Below, piece after piece: positions 21,627-27,761 of a stretch of 30,529 bases of DNA. Each line of letters opens with the position of its first letter. The stretch's first letter is position 1. A model generated the notes under the pieces. That model made no database searches. It had not been told where the DNA came from and saw only the letters and a list, made by a program, of their open reading frames with translations. The DNA is from UBA5941 sp021824385 (lineage in GTDB: Bacteria > Patescibacteriota > Microgenomatia > UBA8517), in the NCBI GenBank assembly GCA_027347685.1, contig DAIEQM010000035.1, positions 1 to 30,529 of the forward strand. The letters run 5' to 3'. The translations under genes were made by a program, and so were the position numbers.

Positions 21627-22523
21627 TTATTTTTGTGTATTAACAATGAATTTCAAGATTTCTTCTTCAATAAAAAGCCCGGTATCTTTTGCAAGCGCCT
21701 TCCAGCTTGGTGCCGCGTTAACTTCCAAAATGTATGCTCGTCCCGTCTTGTCATCATGAATAATATCAACTCCAGCAATTTCAAGCCCGGCTGCGGCGGT
21801 AGCAGACTCTGCTAAATCGCGATAGACATCGGGAATTGGGGAAAGGGCGCCATGTCTGCCTTCAATTTCGCCGAAGCGTTTTCTCCATTTGGTTGGTCGC
21901 ACAATAGCTGCAAGTGCTTTACCACCAAGAACGAAAACACGAATGCGCTCACTGGCAGTAATAAGTTCCTGGGCAAAAAATCTCATTCCTGTTTTTTCTT
22001 TTACCCTGAGACGGGCCAACAGTTCACTCAACTTGTCTTTTGTTTCTGGGCTCCATACTTCTCTCGACTTCTTCCCTGTTGTGCTTTTTATCACATACGG
22101 AAAACCAAGAATTGACTCTGCCTCAAGCTCAATTTGGTTAACACTCCCAAAAAACGTCTTTGGAAGGGGAATTTTACCTGAGATAAGCTTCGTGAGCTCA
22201 ATTGTTTTTGCCAAACTGGAAGGCAAAAGAAGTGAATTGCCATACAACGTATCGTAGATAGCAATTTTGTGTTTTTGAGCGTAATTTGCAAGAAGTGTGG
22301 CGTCTTCAACGCGTTTACCAACCATCCGAATATAAATCGCATCAAATGTTTTGACGTCTATGTTTCCAACATTCAATATAAAGTCTTCAGTGTCGGAACG
22401 AAAGTTAAGCTCAGAAAAGGAAGCAATCGTAACAGTCACGCTTAGATTTTTTCCTGCCACCAAAAATGGCTCAAGCTTAGCCTTGTTTCCCCCGACGATT
22501 ACTAGGATGTTTTTAATCACCAT
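21627..22523 (-). CDS. RimK-like ATP-grasp ligase
   Basis: ATP-grasp ligases of this group join an amino acid to a carboxylate through an acyl-phosphate. The 298 residues show an N-terminal pre-ATP-grasp region (ILVIVGGNKAKLEPF, DAIYIRMVGKRVED) and the ATP lysine in FPYVIKSTTGKK (Lys146). FAQELI and RIRVFVLGGKALAAIVR (193-209) follow, then AGVDIIHDD (250-258), and the metal-binding ILEVNAAPSWKALAKDTG (265-282), where the Glu and Asn are intact. It looks active. Its ATG overlaps the end of the upstream fusion gene (ATGGTGA), implying coupled expression. It is closest to RimK/LysX-type enzymes that add glutamate or similar residues; the acceptor is unknown. Confidence 0.9.
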   Translation of the reverse strand: MVIKNILVIVGGNKAKLEPFLVAGKNLSVTVTIASFSELNFRSDTEDFILNVGNIDVKTFDAIYIRMVGKRVEDATLLANYAQKHKIAIYDTLYGNSLLLPSSLAKTIELTKLISGKIPLPKTFFGSVNQIELEAESILGFPYVIKSTTGKKSREVWSPETKDKLSELLARLRVKEKTGMRFFAQELITASERIRVFVLGGKALAAIVRPTKWRKRFGEIEGRHGALSPIPDVYRDLAESATAAAGLEIAGVDIIHDDKTGRAYILEVNAAPSWKALAKDTGLFIEEEILKFIVNTQK

Positions 22524-23827
22524 TTTTTAGCTTTTACCCGCTGGTTCTTACTAATTATAGGGTTTATAAGGAATCCGTCAAGATCCACTCTCCCAATAAT
22601 AACTGGATACCGGAGTTTTGACCGATCGGCGACTGTCATCAAGGTCTTTATTCGCTTCCCTGCTATCCACATCACTACATTAATAACCGGCCGATACTCT
22701 TCCCCGAGGGCACTTAACTTACGTCGGGTTGTTTTGTTTCTTGCTTTCGAGTATATTCCCATCTTTCGAGCAAGTTTTGTGTCTATTGCACTACTCCATG
22801 CCCCTGTATCGATCTTCGCGAGTACTTTTTGTTTCCGACCTTCCTTGTTTTTGATAAATATTTCTTCGACTGCTTTAATCGTCTCTTGCGGTTTTGCTCG
22901 ATCAGGAAAACGTTCTGAAAAAATTGCTCTGGCGATCTTTACCCCTTCTTCGTGGTCAACGACATCAAGATCTTCAACGCGCTCGAGTCTCTTTTTTAAA
23001 CCACTGCCGTTTGCGAGCTGAATCTGGAGTCCAGGCTGAGAATTGATTTCCAAAATCATCGGTCCACGCTCAGGATGCATCACAATATCTACCCCCATAT
23101 ATCCGAGCCCTGGTATATCAGTACACTTGGCTGCAATTGCGAGCACATCAGTCCACTGTGGTATTTTTATACCCGAAAGCTTGCGATTCGTCTCTGGTTT
23201 GTACTTTATCGGTTTTCCGTGCCAGACTGCTTTTGTGGTAATTCCTGTGGCCATATCAATTCCCACAGCGATTGCTCCTTGGTGAACATTGGCCCGTCCT
23301 CCGCTCTCTTTTGTCGGAAGTCGCAACATTGCCATCACCGGAACTTTGTTATATACAATCACGCGAATATCAGGTGTTCCACGATATGCGTATCGAGTAA
23401 AGGCTTTGTGTCGTCCAACATACTCTTGGATAAACGCCGAATCAGGAACACTGCCGGTGCTAAAAGCGCCTTCGAGAATATCCAACACATGAAGCTTCAT
23501 ATCGTCTGCTGTTATTTTTTCTTTTGTAGTAGTTGTCCAAAATTTACCATCTCGACTTTTTCGTTTAATAACAATAATTCCCCCACCACCCAATCCTTTA
23601 CTCGGCTTTAGGGCAAAACTACTTGGTAAGGTGTTCCAATCAAAATCAAATATATCTTGCGGCTTAAAAAATTTTTTGTAAATTTTTGGAGTGGGAATAT
23701 GAAGTTTTCTCAGGTGTCTTGCAGTAAGAATTTTTGATTTTGCAATAAGCTTCCCCTGTCTCGTATTTGCAGAAAAAGTAAAATGCTGACTGCGCGCATT
23801 CAGGCCCAGGATGTGTGAGCTTTTCAT
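22517..23827 (-). CDS. ATP-grasp amidoligase fused to RimB-type retropepsin-like peptidase
   Basis: The start is ATG 23825-23827 (MKSSHILGLNARS), 4 bp after the 7-TM gene stop, giving 436 aa. Residues 1-300 are an ATP-grasp enzyme related to alpha-L-glutamate-ligase homologs: LGLNARSQHFTFSANTR at the N-terminus, ALKPSKGLGGGGIIVIK (72-88, nucleotide loop and Lys), DIRVIVYNKVPVMAMLRLP (153-171), RANVHQGAIAVGID, YMGVDIVM and MILEINSQPGLQIQ (257-270, metal ligands). Residues about 315-436 match the RimK-associated peptidase family (Zn_protease/RimB, retropepsin-like): KVLAKIDTGAWSSAID (334-349, Asp340 in DTGA) and YPVIIGRVDLDGFLINP (407-423). In other bacteria these two are usually separate neighbouring genes; here they are one polypeptide. 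Ligation and cleavage of the same peptide tag is the inferred role. Confidence 0.9.
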   Translation of the reverse strand: MKSSHILGLNARSQHFTFSANTRQGKLIAKSKILTARHLRKLHIPTPKIYKKFFKPQDIFDFDWNTLPSSFALKPSKGLGGGGIIVIKRKSRDGKFWTTTTKEKITADDMKLHVLDILEGAFSTGSVPDSAFIQEYVGRHKAFTRYAYRGTPDIRVIVYNKVPVMAMLRLPTKESGGRANVHQGAIAVGIDMATGITTKAVWHGKPIKYKPETNRKLSGIKIPQWTDVLAIAAKCTDIPGLGYMGVDIVMHPERGPMILEINSQPGLQIQLANGSGLKKRLERVEDLDVVDHEEGVKIARAIFSERFPDRAKPQETIKAVEEIFIKNKEGRKQKVLAKIDTGAWSSAIDTKLARKMGIYSKARNKTTRRKLSALGEEYRPVINVVMWIAGKRIKTLMTVADRSKLRYPVIIGRVDLDGFLINPIISKNQRVKAKKW

Positions 23828-23831
23828 ATAA

Positions 23832-24743
23832 TTATTTCTTAAGAAGCTTTCTAAATCGGTAGTATTCCAAAACTCTGAGGCCTGAGAATTTTCCAAGGAG
23901 AATATTTAGTACAATTACAGAACCAAACAAAAGTTCAGGATTTTGAATTGCAAATTTTTGAAGCGACCAAAGTGTTAGAAAATAATATGAAACAAGTGCC
24001 AAAAGCAGAGTTTGCGTAGTGATATTGAGCGCTGTGCGGAAACTCTTTCCGGTTTGAACTCGAATAAAGTCTTCTGAGAGAACCACCAAAAAGAGCACTG
24101 GAAAAATTGAAATATTGGTAACTCCTGACAAATTTACGGCTGATCCCATAAGGAGTACCGCAAGCAGTGCAAGAACGGTAAGCGACAATAAAAGTGACAT
24201 GCGAGGTAAATAATGCAGCCTGAGCTTAATTTTTCGAAGGAACATACGTCCAAAAGTTGAAGTTCCCACAATTACCAAAAAGAGTGCAATTCCAACCAGT
24301 GGGCCAAGAGCCAAAAATGCAATAGAAAGAGCTGTGGGAAGCAGAATTCCAAACCCTTGAAGTCCCACAATATGTCGAGCTCCAGCCACAAACATGGCAA
24401 CAACGGGAAGTAGCATGAGCAGAACGAGCGTGTTTACGGGGACACCATTTTTAACTGCCCGGTATACGAGGTGCTTGAGTGGACTCTTCCACGTAGCCCC
24501 GAGTGTTTCAGACCTCAAAATCTTTTCAAGAGGAGCAATAGACTCTTCACTTTTTTGAGTCAAGTCAGGTCGTGGGCTTGGACTTGGCGTTTCAGTGGGG
24601 CTTGGGCTGACGAGTGCGGCTGAATCTGTTGCTACTTCAGTTGCAAGCGGTGTTTTTAAGGGACGCGGAGTTGCAGCCAATGTAGGCTGAGCCACGCTCA
24701 AAACTAATATTGTAGACACAAAAATCCCGATAAGTTTATTCAT
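23832..24743 (-). CDS. 7-TM membrane protein of the 7TM-transglutaminase-associated family
   Basis: The 303-aa protein has a signal peptide (1-23, ending TLAA) and a Pro/Thr/Ser linker (25-62). Seven hydrophobic segments follow (about 104-122, 131-147, 149-166, 181-200, 208-224, 240-259 and 271-288). GVPVNTLVLLMLLPVVAMFV, GARHIVGLQGFGILLPTALS and the C-terminal GKFSGLRVLEYYRFRKLL match the 7-TM domain that elsewhere is joined to an inactive transglutaminase-like domain beside glutamate-ligase and RimB-like genes. Here the extracytoplasmic transglutaminase-like part is absent and replaced by the Pro-rich linker. It is the first gene of the operon and is followed after 4 bp by the ligase-peptidase fusion. 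Its probable role is the membrane platform for the pathway (inference). Confidence 0.82.
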   Translation of the reverse strand: MNKLIGIFVSTILVLSVAQPTLAATPRPLKTPLATEVATDSAALVSPSPTETPSPSPRPDLTQKSEESIAPLEKILRSETLGATWKSPLKHLVYRAVKNGVPVNTLVLLMLLPVVAMFVAGARHIVGLQGFGILLPTALSIAFLALGPLVGIALFLVIVGTSTFGRMFLRKIKLRLHYLPRMSLLLSLTVLALLAVLLMGSAVNLSGVTNISIFPVLFLVVLSEDFIRVQTGKSFRTALNITTQTLLLALVSYYFLTLWSLQKFAIQNPELLFGSVIVLNILLGKFSGLRVLEYYRFRKLLKK

Positions 24744-24751
24744 GATGAAAG

Positions 24752-24778
24752 TGGCCTATTATACTACAAAATGGCCTA
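24752..24778 (-). promoter_or_regulatory. Promoter of the amidoligase operon flanked by TAGGCCA direct repeats
   Basis: Minus-strand TATAAT (24763-24758) lies 14 nt before ATG 24743, leaving about 12 nt of leader. Two identical TAGGCCA heptamers (24778-24772 and 24758-24752), 20 bp apart, bracket the -10 box. This is roughly two helical turns, so both sites face the same side, as expected of an operator. The binding protein is unknown. Confidence 0.5.
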
Positions 24779-24799
24779 AAACAAGAGAAGAAAACGAAA

Positions 24800-25006
24800 T
24801 CAGGAGGTAATTCCCAATTTCCAGAGAACCGCCTCTTTTTTGTATCTGCGATCTCCTCGACTGTTTATGCGAATTGGAGGAAGAATTCCCTTTTTCCCCC
24901 ATCGCTTTATGGTTAACGGAGAAACACGAAGCACTTCAGCAACCTCTCGAACCGTCATAAGATCAGGCAAATTCTTAAGATCCATTGCCTTCTTTTCTGC
25001 TGCCAT
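24800..25006 (-). CDS. Small HTH regulator (MerR/excisionase-like, HTH_17 type)
   Basis: The 68 residues are a single winged helix-turn-helix: LMTVREVAEVLRVSPLTIKRWGKKG (16-40) gives the two helices and recognition helix, and PPIRINSRGDRRYKKEAVLWKLG the wing and last helix. The layout matches DNA-binding heads of MerR-like or excisionase-like proteins; no effector domain is attached. The ATG at 25004-25006 is preceded by TGATACAGT ending exactly 6 nt upstream, so the mRNA should be leaderless. The gene stops 56 bp before the amidoligase operon, whose promoter carries direct repeats, so it is a natural candidate regulator (inference). A recombination directionality factor is unlikely because no integrase is nearby. 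Confidence 0.85.
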   Translation of the reverse strand: MAAEKKAMDLKNLPDLMTVREVAEVLRVSPLTIKRWGKKGILPPIRINSRGDRRYKKEAVLWKLGITS

Positions 25007-25012
25007 AAAAAG

Positions 25013-25021
25013 ACTGTATCA
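25013..25021 (-). promoter_or_regulatory. Extended -10 promoter for the HTH gene, TGATACAGT
   Basis: Minus-strand TG-A-TACAGT ends 6 nt before the ATG, so the predicted start is the start codon itself. Confidence 0.6.
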
Positions 25022-25045
25022 AACTGAGTCGTATTCGTCAATGCG

Positions 25046-26320
25046 TTATGCCACTCTGTCCTTGAGGGCTGCGTAATATTTTTCTAAATAATCTTCTGCT
25101 TTTTGCCAATGCGGATCATTGTAGCCTGTTTTTGCGAGTGACCGCTCGAGTGTTGCCAGGCTCATAAGATGAGCAGCCTTAGCAGCTTGTAAATCAGAAA
25201 TACGATAGACTTCAGAGACCAATTGACGACTGGTAATATCGAGATCAGTAAGATTGGCTGTCTCCTGAGATTGTGCCTTTTCCCATAGGTTGACTTGGAG
25301 TTTTGCGGCAAGGGCTGGTTCAAACGCAAGCTTGGCTTCACTTTTTATAAGATCGTAAAACTCTTTCATTGTGCGTTGTGCCTTTTTCCATTTTTTACCT
25401 TCTCCTTCAACAAACGCTTGTGCCATAAGTACTGCTGCTTCTTTGGCCAAACTCTTGCTTATTCCCCACTGCTCTTTAATGTGGTTCATCGCATAATCTT
25501 TAAACTTCGTTCCTTCAGGAATATGAGATAGCCTCCACCAATTGACTTCAAGCTTAGCAATTACTTGTGGCTTAAATTTTAAGTGCTCCATTGAATCGTT
25601 CCCTCCAAATCTTCTTCGACGGCGAGAATAATCGACGATCGCATTTCCGAGTTTTTCTACACTAAAATCAGGGAAATGACCTTCTTCCCAATACATCTCG
25701 GCGTATTCCATTTGCCACAAAAGAAGTCCACTGGTCCGCTGTTCTCCACTCGTCCGAATGAGCAAGTCTACATAGGGATATGGCTGATTTTTGGTATCTA
25801 GATACTTTTCAAATAGCTTTTTATCGATTTCCGCTTCAGAAACGCCATCATGGATCATTTTTTTAACCCCACGAATAATTTCGTCATGACCACCGTAGTC
25901 AATTGCCAAATTGGCAACAAATTTTTTATAATGCTTTGTTTTTTCTTCAGCGTAAGTGATTTTTTCGAGCAAAAACTTGGGAATTCGATCTTTGCGCCCT
26001 AAATGAATTAAACGAACCTGGTCTTCCTCTGCTTCTTTTAAGTAATCATCAATAAGGCGTACGTATAGTTTCATGAGGTAATTCACTTCTTGAGGCGAAC
26101 GATCCCAGTTCTCAGTAGAAAAACCCCACAGCGTGAAAGTATGTACGCCAATCTTCCTCGCCGCTCGACCAAGCTTAACCGCTTGTTCAAAACCTGCTTT
26201 GTGTCCTTGAAGAGTGTATTGCCCGCGAGCTCGAGCCCAGCGTCGATTGCCATCTGGGATTATTGCAATATGATGAGGAATTAATGTTCCTTTAGGCAGG
26301 ACTAATTTTGGGTCTGGCAT
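25046..26320 (-). CDS. uppS: Undecaprenyl diphosphate synthase with duplicated C-terminal extension
   Basis: UppS adds cis-isoprene units to farnesyl-PP to make the C55 lipid carrier for envelope glycans. Residues 1-245 are a complete enzyme: HIAIIPDGNRRWARARG (17-33, catalytic Asp23 and the NRRWA block), GHKAGFEQAV, LWGFSTENWDRS (64-75), NLAIDYGGHDEI (137-148), DLLIRTSGEQRTSGLLLWQMEYAEMYW (185-211) and FPDFS. The family normally ends near 240-250 aa, whereas this protein runs to 424. The added 180 residues contain two related helical units (about 255-326 and 339-420), each starting AKLxVNxW and ending in a Lys/Tyr-rich helix. Their function is unknown. Promoter TGATATAAT ends 8 nt from the ATG, so the mRNA is nearly leaderless. 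Confidence 0.94.
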   Translation of the reverse strand: MPDPKLVLPKGTLIPHHIAIIPDGNRRWARARGQYTLQGHKAGFEQAVKLGRAARKIGVHTFTLWGFSTENWDRSPQEVNYLMKLYVRLIDDYLKEAEEDQVRLIHLGRKDRIPKFLLEKITYAEEKTKHYKKFVANLAIDYGGHDEIIRGVKKMIHDGVSEAEIDKKLFEKYLDTKNQPYPYVDLLIRTSGEQRTSGLLLWQMEYAEMYWEEGHFPDFSVEKLGNAIVDYSRRRRRFGGNDSMEHLKFKPQVIAKLEVNWWRLSHIPEGTKFKDYAMNHIKEQWGISKSLAKEAAVLMAQAFVEGEGKKWKKAQRTMKEFYDLIKSEAKLAFEPALAAKLQVNLWEKAQSQETANLTDLDITSRQLVSEVYRISDLQAAKAAHLMSLATLERSLAKTGYNDPHWQKAEDYLEKYYAALKDRVA

Positions 26321-26328
26321 AGTCTTCT

Positions 26329-26337
26329 ATTATATCA
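26329..26337 (-). promoter_or_regulatory. Extended -10 promoter for uppS, TGATATAAT
   Basis: Perfect consensus TG-A-TATAAT on the minus strand, 8 nt before the ATG, predicts a leader of about 2 nt. Confidence 0.65.
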
Positions 26338-26355
26338 AATTAACCATGTTATCGT

Positions 26356-26361
26356 TATAAT
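26356..26361 (+). promoter_or_regulatory. -10 box for the HAD gene, TATAAT
   Basis: A perfect TATAAT ends exactly 6 nt before GTG 26368, predicting a leaderless GTG-start mRNA and deciding the start over TTG 26362. Confidence 0.55.
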
Positions 26362-26367
26362 TTGAAT

Positions 26368-26994
26368 GTGGTTATTTTATTTGACTTTGACGGCACCATA
26401 GCCGATTCACTTACCGTATATCTTGCATTCTATAATCAATATCTCACAAAGCGTGGGCAAGAAACAATAAGTAAAGAGTCATTTCGATCACTTGGCGTTT
26501 TAACTTTAGCAAAACGGCATCACATTCCCAAATGGCAACTTTTCTGGATGGTACTTATAGGCAGGCAGTACGCCGCACGGCACATACATGAAGTACACCC
26601 ATTTCCCGACATACGAGAGCAACTAGAAAAACTGTCAAAAAAACACACACTCGGTATTGTTACTTCAAACTCAAAGAGGAATGTTGTCAGTTTCTTACAA
26701 AAAAACAATATGACACCGTACTTCTCGTTTGTGGAAAGTAAAATTAGTTATTTTGGAAAAGCACAAAAACTTTCACAAGTTATTAAGAAATACAATATCA
26801 AAATCGAAGAGTGCGTATATGTGGGAGATGAAACTCGTGACATGGTAGCCGCAAAAAAAGTTGGAATTGGAGCGATATGTGTATTGTGGGGTTTTGAAAA
26901 CGACGAACTTTTATTCAAATGTCAACCAGATATAACTATAACAAAAGTCACCTATCTATCCCAAAAGCTGTCTGGCTTTTTCCTTAAAAATTAG
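26368..26994 (+). CDS. HAD-superfamily phosphatase (phosphoglycolate-phosphatase-like)
   Basis: The HAD fold is shown by four motifs: VILFDFDGTIADS (nucleophile Asp6 and acid Asp8), GIVTSNSKRN (motif II Ser/Thr), the Lys in FGKAQKL (motif III), and CVYVGDETRDMVAAKKVG (motif IV). A helical cap of about 65 residues follows motif I (C1 cap type), as in PGP/beta-phosphoglucomutase-like enzymes, although the substrate cannot be predicted. The start is GTG 26368, giving 208 aa, because the -10 box places transcription there. Its last 39 bp overlap the 3' end of the convergent WecG/TagA gene. It is divergent from uppS. Confidence 0.88.
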   Translation: MVILFDFDGTIADSLTVYLAFYNQYLTKRGQETISKESFRSLGVLTLAKRHHIPKWQLFWMVLIGRQYAARHIHEVHPFPDIREQLEKLSKKHTLGIVTSNSKRNVVSFLQKNNMTPYFSFVESKISYFGKAQKLSQVIKKYNIKIEECVYVGDETRDMVAAKKVGIGAICVLWGFENDELLFKCQPDITITKVTYLSQKLSGFFLKN

Positions 26995-27756
26995 TGTTGG
27001 AAATACAAGAACTGCATTCATAATTCTAAAGAGTCTTTTTGGTTCAGTCGCGACCCTCCACAACCACTCAAGTCCAAGACGATTCAACAGTTCAGGCGAT
27101 TGGCTTTTTTGTCCAGAATACACATCGAGGCTTCCACCAACAACCATTGCGCCCCCAACAGCGAGATGCATACGATTAAGAGAAAACCACTTCTCCTGCT
27201 TTGGAGCTCCAAAGCCAATAAACAGGATATCGGGTTTAAAGCTGTTTATAGCACTCGTTACTTTTCTTTCGATCTCGAGAGCTTCCCCATCCACAGGTTT
27301 ACCATCTTGTCCAAGTTTTGGTCCTTCCATTCCCTTCGCAACAAGAGAGGGATACTTCTTTTTCATTCGAGCAAGAGAGCCAGTAATTACCGCGTGACTT
27401 CCACCAAGAAGATATATCTTGAGCTTATGTGTATTTGCTAATTCAAAAAGATGCTCCATGAACTTTCGTCCTGGTATACGGCTTTTTAGATTAAGGTTCA
27501 GTACACTTGCGGCAAAAATAAGCCCGGTCCCATCGGGAATAGAAATATCCGCAAAGTTAAGAGCTTTTTTCAAATCAGAATCGTTTTGCGCCAAGAGAAT
27601 AATCTCCGGATTCGGGGTAACAATAAAAAACTGTTTTTTAATTTTGATAAAGGACAGCAGTCGTTTTAGCAATACATCTTCAGGAGTGCTATCAACAGGA
27701 ATCCCCAGAATAACATCTATTTTACGGTCTTTTGGTGTATTTTTATGCGTAACCAT
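26956..27756 (-). CDS. WecG/TagA/CpsF-family glycosyltransferase
   Basis: This family (GT26) transfers N-acetylmannosamine-type sugars to prenyl-PP-linked acceptors during wall teichoic acid or polysaccharide assembly. Visible blocks are VTPNPEIILLAQND, SIPDGTGLIFAASVL (with the conserved catalytic-region Asp), RIPGRKFMEHL, KIYLLGGS, DILFIGFGAPKQEKW, and VGGSLDVYSGQKSQSPELLNRLGLEWLWRVATEPKRL. The start is ATG 27756 (MVTHKNTPK), 5 bp after the MreB-like stop, giving 266 aa; an upstream ATG would overlap that gene. No membrane helix is needed; members associate peripherally through the C-terminus. Its likely lipid acceptor derives from the uppS product encoded nearby. It is co-transcribed with the MreB-like gene. 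Confidence 0.92.
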   Translation of the reverse strand: MVTHKNTPKDRKIDVILGIPVDSTPEDVLLKRLLSFIKIKKQFFIVTPNPEIILLAQNDSDLKKALNFADISIPDGTGLIFAASVLNLNLKSRIPGRKFMEHLFELANTHKLKIYLLGGSHAVITGSLARMKKKYPSLVAKGMEGPKLGQDGKPVDGEALEIERKVTSAINSFKPDILFIGFGAPKQEKWFSLNRMHLAVGGAMVVGGSLDVYSGQKSQSPELLNRLGLEWLWRVATEPKRLFRIMNAVLVFPTLIFKEKARQLLG

Positions 27757-27761
27757 ACAAA

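Noticed and set aside
21001..24743. Ordinary rimK-type modification of ribosomal protein bS6
   Set aside because: The presence of a 7-TM protein, two distinct ATP-grasp enzymes and a methyltransferase does not fit simple bS6 glutamylation. It cannot be fully excluded for the 298-aa ligase.
24800..25006. Excisionase of an integrated mobile element
   Set aside because: The HTH type fits, but there is no integrase, attachment repeat, tRNA junction or composition shift nearby, so a transcription regulator is more likely.
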